This document shows, piece by piece, positions 8,406 to 20,827 of a DNA stretch of 64,000 nt. The position numbers and the translations under genes were made by a program. Every line of letters starts with the position of its first letter. Position 1 is the stretch's first letter. Below the pieces are notes generated by a model. The model was not told the DNA's origin and searched no databases. It saw only the letters and a program-made list of their open reading frames with translations. The stretch comes from Microbacterium sp. LWO13-1.2 (GTDB lineage Bacteria > Actinomycetota > Actinomycetes > Actinomycetales > Microbacteriaceae): the NCBI RefSeq assembly GCF_038397725.1, contig NZ_CP151634.1:3038001-3102000 (forward strand). The letters are read 5' to 3'.

Positions 8406-10510
8406 CCGCCGGCGTCGAGACCCACTGCCCGTACTGCGCCCTGCAGTGCGCGATGACGCTCCTGCCGAAGCTGCCGGGAACACCGGATCACGATCCTCGT
8501 CTGACCGTCGAAGGTCGCGCGTTCCCGACGAACAGGGGCGGGCTCTGCAAGAAGGGCTGGACGTCGTCGACCCTGCTCGACGCGGCCGACCGCGTCATGC
8601 ATCCCCTCGTCCGCAACGACGACGGCGAGCTGCGGCCCGCGACCTGGGACGACGCCCTCGATCTCGTCGCCGAGACGCTCCGCCGCGTCCGCGCACAGCA
8701 TGGCGCCGACGCCAACGGAGTGTTCGGCGGCGGTGGCCTCACCAATGAGAAGGCCTACCAGCTCGGCAAATTCGCCCGCATCGCACTCGGCACCTCGCGC
8801 ATCGACTACAACGGCCGCTTCTGCATGTCCTCTGCGGCCGCGGCATCGAATCGCGCGTTCGGAGCCGATCGCGGGCTGCCGTTCCCGTTGACCGATCTCG
8901 ACGCCGCGCACACCGTCCTGATGCTGGGGTCGAACGTGGCCGAGACGATGCCGCCGTTCCTGTCGCACATCGAGGGGGCGCGCGCGGCCGGCGGGCTGAT
9001 CGTCGTGGATCCGCGCCGCAGTTCCACCGCACGTCTGACGGACGACGACCAGGGGATCCACGTCGCGCCGGCCCCCGGCACAGATCTCCCGCTGCTGCTC
9101 GGGCTGATCCACATCGTCATCTCCGAGCGGCTCCACGACGCCGAGTACATCCGCGAGCGGACGGTCGGCTTCGCCGCGCTCCGTCGCTCGGTCGCCGGCT
9201 GGTGGCCGGAGCGAGTGCAGCAGGTGACGGGCGTGCCGGTCCCCGTGCTGCGGCAGGTGGCGCGTCGGCTGAGTTCGGGACTGCCCACTTACATCCTGAC
9301 CGGTCGCGGCGTGGAACAGCATGTCAACGGCACCGACACCGCCACCGCCGCCATCAACCTGGCGCTCATCCTGGGCCTGCCCGGTAAGCCGGACTCGGGA
9401 TACGGCACGCTCACCGGACAGGGGAACGGTCAGGGCGGTCGCGAGCACGGCCAGAAGTCCGATCAGTTACCCGGCTACCGCAAGATCACAGACCCAGAGG
9501 CGCGGGCACACGTGGCGGCGGTGTGGGGTGTGCATCCGGACGACCTCCCAGGACCCGGGCTGCCGGCGGTGCAGCTGTTGGCCTCCATCGGCTCTCCTGA
9601 GGGCATCCGCACGCTCCTCGTGCACGGATCGAACCTGTCTGTCTCGGCACCGAACGCCGGAGACGTCCGTGAACGACTGCGCAGCCTCGAGCTGCTCGTC
9701 GTCTGCGACTTCTTCCTCTCCGAAACCGCCAGGCTCGCCGACGTCGTGCTCCCGGTGACGCAGTGGGCCGAGGAGGAAGGGACCATGACGAGCCTCGAGG
9801 GGCGCGTCATCCGGCGCCGGAGGGCGATCGATCCGCCCTCCGGCGCGCGCAGCGAACTGTGGATCATGGCCGAGCTCGCCAGACGGCTGGAGGCACCTGG
9901 ACGCTTCGACCTGAACCCGGCGGATGTCTTCGACGAGCTCGCCCGCGCATCAGCCGGTGGCATCGCGGACTACTCCGGCCTGAGCCATGCACTGCTCGAC
10001 GAGGGAATCGCGGCGTACTGGCCGTACCCGGTCGGCTCCGTCGGCACCCCGAGGCCGTTCGAGAACCGCTTCGCGCATCCCGACGGCCTGGCCAGGATCG
10101 TCGCCGTCTCGGTCGCGCGCCCTGCCGAGTCCGCAGCGACCGGAGACGAGCTCACGCTCATCACCGGCCGACTCCTCGAGCACTACCAGTCCGGCGCTCA
10201 GACGCGCCGCGTGCCGGAGCTGATGGCCGCGCGCCCACGGCTCGAGGCGACGCTGCACCCGGCGACGGCCGCCGATCGCGGTCTGGCGGACGGCGACGAC
10301 ATCGAGGTGTCCAATGCCCGCGGCGTGGTCCGCGCACGGGTGACGACGACCACCGGCATCCGCCCTGACACGGTGTTCCTGCCGTTCCACTTCCCTGACG
10401 AGCACAGCGCGAACCTCCTCACCAGCGACGCCACCGACCCGCTGTCGTCGATGCCGGAGTTCAAGAGGGCGGTCGTGCGGATTCACGCCGCCATCGACGG
10501 CGCACCCTGA
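8402..10510 (+). CDS. nasA: assimilatory nitrate reductase catalytic subunit (molybdopterin oxidoreductase)
   Basis: Reduces nitrate to nitrite in the cytoplasm with a bis-MGD molybdenum cofactor and one [4Fe-4S] cluster. The cluster ligands are Cys9, Cys12, Cys16 and Cys49 (CPYCALQC and GGLCKKGW). Cys141 in NGRFCMSS is the probable Mo ligand. GLPGKPDSGYGTLTGQGNGQ and GGREHGQKSD are characteristic of NasA/NarB. The C-terminal molybdopterin-dinucleotide domain begins near LITGRLLEHYQSG. Length 702 residues is usual for the assimilatory type, and no Tat signal is present. The ATG at 8402 overlaps the preceding stop (ATGA). No nirBD or ferredoxin nitrite reductase follows. Confidence 0.94.
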   Translation: MTAGVETHCPYCALQCAMTLLPKLPGTPDHDPRLTVEGRAFPTNRGGLCKKGWTSSTLLDAADRVMHPLVRNDDGELRPATWDDALDLVAETLRRVRAQHGADANGVFGGGGLTNEKAYQLGKFARIALGTSRIDYNGRFCMSSAAAASNRAFGADRGLPFPLTDLDAAHTVLMLGSNVAETMPPFLSHIEGARAAGGLIVVDPRRSSTARLTDDDQGIHVAPAPGTDLPLLLGLIHIVISERLHDAEYIRERTVGFAALRRSVAGWWPERVQQVTGVPVPVLRQVARRLSSGLPTYILTGRGVEQHVNGTDTATAAINLALILGLPGKPDSGYGTLTGQGNGQGGREHGQKSDQLPGYRKITDPEARAHVAAVWGVHPDDLPGPGLPAVQLLASIGSPEGIRTLLVHGSNLSVSAPNAGDVRERLRSLELLVVCDFFLSETARLADVVLPVTQWAEEEGTMTSLEGRVIRRRRAIDPPSGARSELWIMAELARRLEAPGRFDLNPADVFDELARASAGGIADYSGLSHALLDEGIAAYWPYPVGSVGTPRPFENRFAHPDGLARIVAVSVARPAESAATGDELTLITGRLLEHYQSGAQTRRVPELMAARPRLEATLHPATAADRGLADGDDIEVSNARGVVRARVTTTTGIRPDTVFLPFHFPDEHSANLLTSDATDPLSSMPEFKRAVVRIHAAIDGAP

Positions 10511-10549
10511 TCCCGGCTCGGTCTCCGCGGGCGCACAGAGAGGCCTGGG

Positions 10550-10555
10550 TAGAAT
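10550..10555 (+). promoter_or_regulatory. probable -10 box of the MBL/Rieske gene
   Basis: TAGAAT in the 72-base gap after nasA, with 27 nt to the ATG. It suggests the fusion gene can be transcribed separately from the nitrate operon. Confidence 0.5.
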
Positions 10556-10582
10556 CGAGCGGTCCACTTCAGAAGGAGCGCA

Positions 10583-12160
10583 ATGCGGATCACGGGACTC
10601 GGCCACGCCGGGATGTTCATCGAGACGACCGGCGGAAACATCATCTGCGACCCCGTGCTCGGGCCCTCCTTCTTCGGCTCCTGGTTCCCGTTTCCCGACA
10701 ACCGCGGCCTCGACTGGGAGCGCTTCGGACGCGAAGCGGACTTCCTCTACATCTCGCATCGTCACCGTGACCACTTCGACCCGAAGCTGCTGGAGCGGTA
10801 CATCCGCAAGGACATCGAAGTGCTTCTTCCGGAGTACCCGATCGATGACCTGGAAAAGGACATCCGCGCGCTCGGCTACGAGAACATCACCTACGCGCCC
10901 GCTGGCGAGGTCATCCAGCGCGGTGACCTGAAGATCATGATCACCCCGTTGCGTGCGCCCAGCGACGGACCGATCGGCGACTCCTCGCTGAGCGTCGACG
11001 ACGGCACCGGGTCCGTGCTGAACCAGAACGACTCGCACCCGCTCGACCTGGAGAAGCTGTTGGACTTCGGCACGCCGGACGCGTACTTCACGCAGGTGTC
11101 CGGTGCCATCTGGTGGCCGATGGTCTACGACCTGCCGCTGGACGCCAAGCAGAACTTCGCCCAGCTCAAGCGCGATGCGCAGAACAAACGCGCGATGTAC
11201 TACATCGAGAAGGTCGACGCTCCGCACGTCTTCCCGATGGCGGGCCCGCCGATGTTCCTCCGTGACGAACTGTTCGACTTCAACGGGCTGGGCAGGAACG
11301 GCGAGTCGATCTTCACCGATCAGAAGCAGTTCCTCGCGCACATGAAGGAACTGACGCCGCAGTACGACGGACACCTGTTCGTCCCCGGCACTGTGGTGAC
11401 CGTTGCGGACGGTGAGGTCTCGACGGAGCAGTCCCTCTACACGGATGCCGAGATCGCGCACGTCTTCGACGAGAAATGGGAGTACCTCGAAGCGCAGCGA
11501 GCGAGCCGCCAGCAGGAGATCCGCGACGAGGAGGCATCGCGCGCGGAGATCATCCCGCCCGCCGAGATGCTCGACGCCCTCAAGACCTGGTGGGAGCCGC
11601 TGCTGAAGAAGTCGCGCACCATCCGTCTCGGTGTCGGCGGATGCGTGCGGTTCCGCATCGGCGACCTCGACATGGTCGTCGACTTCCCCCGCGCGAAGGT
11701 CCGGGAATACGCGGGGGAGGAGTGCATCTACTGGTACACGATCCCCGCCGATCTCGTCTCGACGAACATCCGCGACCACGAGATCGACTGGTCGAACTCG
11801 ATCTTCCTGTCCATGCAGTTCCAAGTGGGCCGCAGCGGCAAGTTCAACGAGTTCCTCACGACTTTCCTCAAGTGCCTCTCGGTCGACCGCATCGAGTACG
11901 TCGAGAACTGGTACTCCGAGCAGACCGATCAGACCGAGGACGCCGAGGTCGGCGACTGGATCGTGCAGCGCCGCTGCCCGCATCTGCGCGCTGACCTGAC
12001 GAAGACCGGAAAGGTCGATGAGAACGGCATCCTCACCTGCAGCATGCACGACTGGAAGTGGGACCTGAAGACCGGTCGCTGCCTGTCGACGAGCGGTCAC
12101 GCGATCCGCTCGACGAAGATCGACGACGTCACCGATGAGGCGCTGCGTCCGGCGGTCTGA
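10583..12160 (+). CDS. metallo-beta-lactamase-fold protein with C-terminal Rieske [2Fe-2S] domain
   Basis: A 525-residue two-domain protein. The N-terminal part is an MBL-fold domain of UlaG/CMAH type with a metal motif His59-x-His61-x-Asp63-His64 (SHRHRDHFD). The C-terminal 70 residues form a Rieske centre with Cys465-x-His467 and Cys486-x2-His489 (CPHLRADL and CSMHDWKW). The same two folds, in the opposite order, make up vertebrate CMP-N-acetylneuraminate hydroxylase, so an iron oxygenase or hydroxylase activity is an attractive but unproven guess. The middle (residues about 240-450) is rich in Trp and acidic residues and matches nothing I recognise. The ATG at 10583 has AAGGAG at 10573-10578. 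It may work with the nitrate genes or simply sit beside them. Confidence 0.85.
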   Translation: MRITGLGHAGMFIETTGGNIICDPVLGPSFFGSWFPFPDNRGLDWERFGREADFLYISHRHRDHFDPKLLERYIRKDIEVLLPEYPIDDLEKDIRALGYENITYAPAGEVIQRGDLKIMITPLRAPSDGPIGDSSLSVDDGTGSVLNQNDSHPLDLEKLLDFGTPDAYFTQVSGAIWWPMVYDLPLDAKQNFAQLKRDAQNKRAMYYIEKVDAPHVFPMAGPPMFLRDELFDFNGLGRNGESIFTDQKQFLAHMKELTPQYDGHLFVPGTVVTVADGEVSTEQSLYTDAEIAHVFDEKWEYLEAQRASRQQEIRDEEASRAEIIPPAEMLDALKTWWEPLLKKSRTIRLGVGGCVRFRIGDLDMVVDFPRAKVREYAGEECIYWYTIPADLVSTNIRDHEIDWSNSIFLSMQFQVGRSGKFNEFLTTFLKCLSVDRIEYVENWYSEQTDQTEDAEVGDWIVQRRCPHLRADLTKTGKVDENGILTCSMHDWKWDLKTGRCLSTSGHAIRSTKIDDVTDEALRPAV

Positions 12161-12180
12161 TCCGCAGGTTCGCGTTCCGG

Positions 12181-12186
12181 TAGACT
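12181..12186 (+). promoter_or_regulatory. probable -10 box of the pyr operon
   Basis: TAGACT, giving a predicted start near 12193 and a leader of about 50 nt that contains the PyrR-binding element. Confidence 0.55.
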
Positions 12187-12210
12187 CGACCACGCAAGCA
12201 ACCTTTAACA

Positions 12211-12232
12211 CCGTCCTGTGAGGCGGAGAAGG
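12211..12232 (+). promoter_or_regulatory. PyrR-binding RNA element overlapping the pyrR ribosome binding site
   Basis: The leader segment GTCCTGTGAGGC (12213-12224), followed by GGAGAAGG (12225-12232), matches the conserved loop and flank of PyrR RNA-binding sites. It overlaps the purine-rich Shine-Dalgarno region of pyrR. In mycobacteria this arrangement makes PyrR plus UMP block translation initiation rather than cause attenuation. No terminator follows within the leader, which supports translational control here. Confidence 0.75.
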
Positions 12233-12241
12233 GAGCGGCCG

Positions 12242-12772
12242 ATGAGCACGCGCACTGTGCTGCATGAAGCCGATATCTCGCGGGCATTGACCCGTATCGC
12301 ACATGAGATCCTCGAATCCAATCGGGGGGCTTCCGACCTCGTCCTGCTGGGGATTCCGACCCGGGGCGTCACGCTGGCTCACCGCCTCGGCGCGCTGGTC
12401 AGCGACATCGCGCAGACCATCATCCCGGTCGGGTCGCTCGACATCACGCTCTTCCGCGATGATCTGTCCAAGCATCCGACGCGGTCCCCGCACCCGACGG
12501 ACATCCCCGCCGGCGGCATCGACGGCAAGACGGTCGTCCTCGTCGACGACGTCCTCTTCTCCGGCCGCAGCATCCGCGCCGCCCTCGACGCGATCCAGTC
12601 GATCGGCCGACCCGCAGCGGTGCGACTGGCGATCCTCGTCGACCGCGGGCACCGCGAGCTGCCCATCCGACCCGACTTCGTCGGCAAGAACATCCCGTCC
12701 GCTCGGACCGAGCGGGTGAACGTGCGCCTGCGTGAGAACGACGGCGCCGAGGAGGTGACGATCGGCGAATGA
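12242..12772 (+). CDS. pyrR: bifunctional pyr operon regulator / uracil phosphoribosyltransferase PyrR
   Basis: Senses UMP and binds the pyr leader RNA; many members also have uracil phosphoribosyltransferase activity. The 176-residue protein carries the PRPP-binding motif [18 protein letters not shown] and the family segments [11 protein letters not shown] and [20 protein letters not shown]. The ATG at 12242 is preceded by GAGAAGGGAG inside the PyrR element, so autoregulation is expected. The ORF extends upstream to 12218 but that start would disrupt the RNA element. Its stop overlaps pyrB by ATGA. Confidence 0.96.
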   Translation: MSTRTVLHEADISRALTRIAHEILESNRGASDLVLLGIPTRGVTLAHRLGALVSDIAQTIIPVGSLDITLFRDDLSKHPTRSPHPTDIPAGGIDGKTVVLVDDVLFSGRSIRAALDAIQSIGRPAAVRLAILVDRGHRELPIRPDFVGKNIPSARTERVNVRLRENDGAEEVTIGE

Positions 12773-13734
12773 GACACCTCCTCGACACCCGCACGCTCGA
12801 CAAGGCGACCGCCCTGCAGATCCTCGATGTCGCCGAGGACATGGCAGACACCCAGTCCCGCGAGGTCAAGAAGCTGCCCACCCTGCGCGGCAAGACGGTC
12901 GTGAACCTCTTCTTCGAGGATTCCACCCGCACGCGCATCTCCTTCGAAGCCGCAGCGAAACGTCTCTCTGCAGATGTCATCAACTTCGCAGCCAAAGGCT
13001 CCAGTGTCTCCAAGGGCGAGAGCCTCAAGGACACGGCGCAGACCCTGGAGGCCATCGGAGCGGATGCCGTCGTCGTGCGCCATCCGGGTTCCGGCGCCCC
13101 GCAGACCCTCGCCACCAGCGGCTGGATCTCCGCCGGCGTGGTGAATGCCGGCGACGGCACGCACGAGCACCCGACCCAGGCGCTGCTCGACGCGTACACG
13201 ATCCGCAAGCGTCGCTTCGGCGCTTCCAGCCGAGGGCGCGACCTCTCCGGGATCCGCGTCGTCATTGTCGGTGACGTGCTGCATTCCCGCGTCGCACGCT
13301 CCAACGTCTGGCTCCTCGCCACGCTCGGTGCCGAGGTGACGCTCGTCGCTCCTCCCACGCTGGTGCCACAGAACGTGTCGCTCTGGCCGGCGCGCGTCGT
13401 CTACGACCTCGACGAGGCTCTCGCCGAGGCGCCGGATGCCGTGATGATGCTGCGGATTCAGCTCGAGCGCATGAATGCCGCATATTTCCCGACTGAGCGG
13501 GAGTATTCCCGACGGTGGGGCTTGGACGCACTGCGTGTGGCCCGGCTTCCGGAAGGTAGCATTGTGATGCACCCCGGTCCGATGAACCGAGGACTGGAGA
13601 TCTCCTCCGAAGCCGCTGATTCGCCCCGCTCGACGGTGCTGGAACAGGTGGCGAACGGAGTCTCCGTCCGGATGGCTGTGCTGTACCTGCTGCTGGCAGG
13701 AGAACGATACGACGAACGAGGGGGAGACCTGTGA
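12769..13734 (+). CDS. pyrB: aspartate carbamoyltransferase catalytic subunit
   Basis: Condenses carbamoyl phosphate with aspartate, the first committed pyrimidine step. The carbamoyl phosphate signature FFEDSTRTR lies near residues 47-55, and [13 protein letters not shown] and [12 protein letters not shown] are active-site segments. Length 321 residues is normal. No pyrI regulatory subunit is present, as usual in actinobacteria. The next gene, pyrC, starts inside its stop (GTGA). Confidence 0.97.
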   Translation: MRHLLDTRTLDKATALQILDVAEDMADTQSREVKKLPTLRGKTVVNLFFEDSTRTRISFEAAAKRLSADVINFAAKGSSVSKGESLKDTAQTLEAIGADAVVVRHPGSGAPQTLATSGWISAGVVNAGDGTHEHPTQALLDAYTIRKRRFGASSRGRDLSGIRVVIVGDVLHSRVARSNVWLLATLGAEVTLVAPPTLVPQNVSLWPARVVYDLDEALAEAPDAVMMLRIQLERMNAAYFPTEREYSRRWGLDALRVARLPEGSIVMHPGPMNRGLEISSEAADSPRSTVLEQVANGVSVRMAVLYLLLAGERYDERGGDL

Positions 13735-15035
13735 ACGAGACCCTCGTCATCACCGGCGCACGGCTTCTCGGCGCGGAGAGCGCCGACATCATCATCGAGA
13801 ACGGAACGATCGCCGAGATCGGCGCAGGCCTCAGCAGGGCAGGTGCTCGCACCATCGATGCAGACGGGCTCGTGGCGCTGCCCGGCCTGGTCGACCTGCA
13901 CACGCATCTGCGTGAACCCGGCTACGAAGCGTCCGAGACGATCCTCACCGGCACCAGAGCAGCTGCCGCCGGTGGGTTCACGGCCGTCTTCGCGATGCCG
14001 AACACCTCACCGGTCGCCGACACGGCCGGCGTCGTCGAGCAGGAACTCGCCCTCGGCGAGGCCGCAGGCTACGCCACCGTGCAGCCCATCGGCGCGGTCA
14101 CCGTCGGGCAGAAGGGCGAGCGCCTCGCCGAACTCGGCGCCATGGCCTCCTCCCGTGCGAAGGTGCGCGTCTTCAGCGACGACGGCTTCTGCGTGTTCGA
14201 CCCCCTCATCATGCGCCGGGCTCTCGAGTACGTGAAGTCCTTCGGCGGCGTCATCGCGCAGCACGCGCAGGACCCGCGCCTCACCGAAGGCGCGCAGATG
14301 AACGAGGGTACGGTCTCGGCAGAGCTCGGCCTCGCCGGCTGGCCCGCCGTCGCCGAAGAATCGATCATCGCCAGGGACGTTCTGCTCGCCGAACATGTGG
14401 GATCGCGTCTGCACGTCTGCCATCTCTCCACGGCGGGCTCCGTCGACATCATCCGCTGGGCCAAGAAGCGCGGCATCAACGTCACCGCCGAGGTCACGCC
14501 GCACCACCTGCTCCTCACGGACGAGCTGGTGCGGGGCTACGACGCCCGGTACAAGGTGAACCCGCCGCTTCGTCGGGAAGAGGACGTGCTCGCCGTGCGC
14601 GAGGGCCTCGCTGACGGCACGATCGACATCGTCGCGACCGACCACGCTCCGCACCCCAGTGAGCACAAGGCGTGCGAGTGGCAGGCGGCAGCCAACGGCA
14701 TGGTGGGCCTGGAGAGCGCCCTGCGCGTGGTGCACCAGTCCATGGTGCAGACCGGCCTCATCGGCTGGGCGGACGTCGCGCGGGTGATGAGTGCTGCCCC
14801 GGCGCGTATCGGCATGCTCGCCGGACACGGCACACCGCTCGAGGTCGGCGCACCCGCGCAGATCACTCTGTACGACGCGTCGGTCGACGGCGTCTTCACC
14901 GAGGCCGACCTGCACGGGCGCAGCACCAATTCGCCCTACCTCGGCCGACCGCTGCCCGGTCGCGTGCAGTACACGGTGCACGCCGGCACCGTGACGGTGG
15001 ATGCCGGCGCTGTCGTCGAGGAGCTGAACGGATGA
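13731..15035 (+). CDS. pyrC: dihydroorotase
   Basis: Cyclises carbamoyl aspartate to dihydroorotate. The 434-residue product is a class I (PyrC/AllB-type) amidohydrolase with the metal motif [14 protein letters not shown] near residue 55, the HAQDPRLT and HVCHLST histidine segments, and ATDHAPHP with the catalytic Asp. GTG start overlapping the pyrB stop; the next gene overlaps by ATGA. Confidence 0.97.
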   Translation: MNETLVITGARLLGAESADIIIENGTIAEIGAGLSRAGARTIDADGLVALPGLVDLHTHLREPGYEASETILTGTRAAAAGGFTAVFAMPNTSPVADTAGVVEQELALGEAAGYATVQPIGAVTVGQKGERLAELGAMASSRAKVRVFSDDGFCVFDPLIMRRALEYVKSFGGVIAQHAQDPRLTEGAQMNEGTVSAELGLAGWPAVAEESIIARDVLLAEHVGSRLHVCHLSTAGSVDIIRWAKKRGINVTAEVTPHHLLLTDELVRGYDARYKVNPPLRREEDVLAVREGLADGTIDIVATDHAPHPSEHKACEWQAAANGMVGLESALRVVHQSMVQTGLIGWADVARVMSAAPARIGMLAGHGTPLEVGAPAQITLYDASVDGVFTEADLHGRSTNSPYLGRPLPGRVQYTVHAGTVTVDAGAVVEELNG

Positions 15036-15559
15036 GCGTACGCGACATCGCCATCGCGATCACGATCGCCGTGGCACTGCTCGTGCTGCTGACGATGTAC
15101 TTCGCCTGGCGACGACGTCTGCGTCGCGATTCCGGCCTCACCGCCCCGCTGGGCGTCCCCGAGCACGCCGAGGTCGACAGCCGTCACGAAGTCCTCTACG
15201 TCTCGACCACCCAGCACGACAAGCCGCTGGAGCGTCTCACGATCTCGCCGCTGGCGTATCGGGCGCGGGGCGAGCTCGCGATCACCGACCGCGGAGTCGC
15301 GCTCTGCCTGGACGGCGCCCCGACGGTGTTCCTCGCCTCGCCGAAACTCCGCTCAGTCGATCGCGCGACCGTCACCATCGACCGTGTCGTCGAACCCGGC
15401 GGCCTCGTCCGCATCGCCTGGAATGTCGACGACGACACGATCGTCGACTCCTACCTTCGCCTCACCACCGGCGACCCGAAGAACCTGATTTCCGCACTGC
15501 AGCGACTCGTCGCCGCATCCGACGGCCCAGCCGCCCCCGACACAGGAGCCGCACAATGA
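15032..15559 (+). CDS. membrane-anchored PH-like domain protein of the pyr operon
   Basis: A 175-residue protein with one N-terminal membrane helix (about residues 6-26, [20 protein letters not shown]) followed by RRRLRRD, which places the rest in the cytoplasm. The remainder resembles the small PH-like beta domain found in actinobacterial proteins encoded between pyrC and carA. Its role is unknown. It overlaps pyrC and carA by 4 nt each and so must be expressed with the pathway; the position suggests membrane tethering or regulation of pyrimidine enzymes, which is inference only. Confidence 0.85.
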   Translation: MSVRDIAIAITIAVALLVLLTMYFAWRRRLRRDSGLTAPLGVPEHAEVDSRHEVLYVSTTQHDKPLERLTISPLAYRARGELAITDRGVALCLDGAPTVFLASPKLRSVDRATVTIDRVVEPGGLVRIAWNVDDDTIVDSYLRLTTGDPKNLISALQRLVAASDGPAAPDTGAAQ

Positions 15560-16697
15560 CCTCTCTGCCAGAACCCGCCGTCCTCGTCCTCGAAGACGGC
15601 ACCCGCCACACCGGACGCGCCTACGGCGCGCTGGGCACCACGCTCGGCGAGGTGGTCTTCGCCACCGGCATGTCGGGCTACCAGGAGACGCTGACCGATC
15701 CGTCCTACGCCGGGCAGATCGTGCTGCAGACCGCACCGCATATCGGCAACACCGGCATGAACGACGAGGACCCCGAGTCCCGCCGCATCTGGGTGTCCGG
15801 CTACATCGTCCGCGACCCCTCACGTGTCGTCTCCAACTGGCGTGCCGACACCTCGCTCGATGCCGCGCTCATCGCAGACGGCATCGTCGGCATCAGCGGC
15901 ATCGACACCCGGTCGATCACCCGGCACATCCGCGCGGCCGGATCCATGCGCGGCGGGATCTTCTCCGGCCCGGCCGCCGGGCTCGACCCGGAGGAGCAGC
16001 TGCGCTCCGTGCAGGAAGCCCCGCAGATGGCCGGCCGCAACCTCTCGGCCGAGGTCTCGGTCGACGTCGCGACGATCACCACGGCGCTGGGAGACCGGAT
16101 CGGTGACCTCGCCGTCCTCGACCTCGGGGTCAAGCAGGCCACGATCGACAACCTCGCCGCTCGCGGTTTCGACGTGCACGTGCTGCCGCAGAACGTCACC
16201 ATCGACGAGATCCGCGCGATCGATCCGGTCGCCGTGTTCTACTCCAACGGTCCCGGTGACCCGGCGGCATCCGACGGGCACGTCGACCTGCTGCGCGAGG
16301 TGCTGGATGCGGGCCTGCCGTTCTTCGGCATCTGCTTCGGAAACCAGCTGCTCGGCCGCGCTCTCGGCCTCGGCACCTACAAGCTGCCGTTCGGCCACCG
16401 CGGCATCAACCAGCCGGTGCTCGACAAGACCACCGGCAAGGTGGAGATCACCGCGCACAACCACGGCTTCGCCGTCGACGCTCCGCTTGACGGCCCCTTC
16501 GACAGCCCGAACGGCTACGGCAAGGTCGAAGTCAGCCACATCGGGCTGAACGACAACGTGGTCGAAGGACTGCGCGCCCTCGACATCCCCGCCTTCTCGG
16601 TGCAGTACCACCCCGAGGCCGCTGCCGGCCCGCACGACGCCAACTACCTCTTCGATCGCTTCGCGGCAATGGTCCGCGAGAACAAGGACGCCAAGTA

Positions 16698-16698
<1 letters not shown>
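15556..16698 (+). CDS. carA: carbamoyl-phosphate synthase small subunit
   Basis: Glutamine amidotransferase subunit that supplies ammonia to CarB for pyrimidine and arginine synthesis. Residues 1-150 form the CarA-specific N-domain ([15 protein letters not shown]). The class I amidotransferase domain carries nucleophile Cys260 in [12 protein letters not shown] and the His352-Pro-Glu354 part of the triad. Length 380 residues is normal. ATG overlaps the preceding stop, and carB starts inside the carA TAA (TAATG). Confidence 0.97.
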
Positions 16699-19981
<3,283 letters not shown>

Positions 19982-19985
<4 letters not shown>

Positions 19986-20827
19986 GCGCACGTTTCGGGG
20001 AGCGGGTTCGCGCGGCGCTGCTCGCGCGCGGACCGCTCTGCGTCGGCATCGATCCGCACGCCGGCCTCCTCGACTCCTGGGGGCTGTCGTACGATGCGGC
20101 CGGCGCCAGGGAGTTCGGTCTTCGAACGGTGGATGCCGCAGCCGGCCGTGCAGCGATCGTGAAGCCGCAGGTGTCGTTCTTCGAAAGATTCGGCTCTGTC
20201 GGCATCGCCGCCCTCGAGGACGTGCTCGTGGCCGCCCGCGCAGCCGGCCTCATCGTGATCGCGGATGCGAAGCGCGGTGACATCGGGTCGACGATGGACG
20301 CCTACGCCGCCGCCTGGTTGACCCCGGGTTCGCCGTTGGAGGCCGACGCCGTCACCGTGAACCCGTTCCTCGGTGTGGGAGCGCTCGACGGCGCCTTCGC
20401 GCTCGCGGAGCGAACCGGCAAGGGGCTGTTCGTCCTGGCGGCGACCAGCAACCCGGAGGCCGAGGTTCTGCAGCGCTCCTCGAACGAGCGGGGCGAAACC
20501 GTGTCGTCCGCGGTGATCGCCGAAGTCTCGGCACGGAATGCCCAGTCCACGCCGACGGGGGAGTGGGGGAGCTTCGGCTTCGTCATCGGCGCCACCGTCG
20601 ACTGGACGGATGCCGGACTCGCGGCCTTCGCGCCGCCCGCACCGATCCTCGCCCCCGGCTTCGGCGTGCAGGGTGCCGCACCGGAGGACCTCCGCGCGCG
20701 GTTCGGCACGATGAGCGATTGCGTGATCGCGAGCGAGAGTCGCAGCATCCTGACGGCCGGCCCGGCGGGTCTCGCCGCGGCCATCGACGCGCGCAACGCG
20801 CAGTATCTCGAGGTGACCCATGGCTGA
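19982..20827 (+). CDS. pyrF: orotidine 5'-phosphate decarboxylase
   Basis: Final step to UMP. The 281-residue protein belongs to the longer actinobacterial type (OMPdecase subfamily 2) with catalytic [11 protein letters not shown] near residue 93 and the N-terminal [12 protein letters not shown]. The GTG start overlaps the carB stop. pyrD and pyrE are not in the window, as is common in this lineage. gmk begins 8 nt before its end. Confidence 0.96.

Noticed and set aside
9950-12652. 900-codon minus-strand frame opposite nasA, the MBL/Rieske gene and pyrR
   Set aside because: It spans three unrelated plus-strand genes and an RNA regulatory element, and has no recognisable domain.
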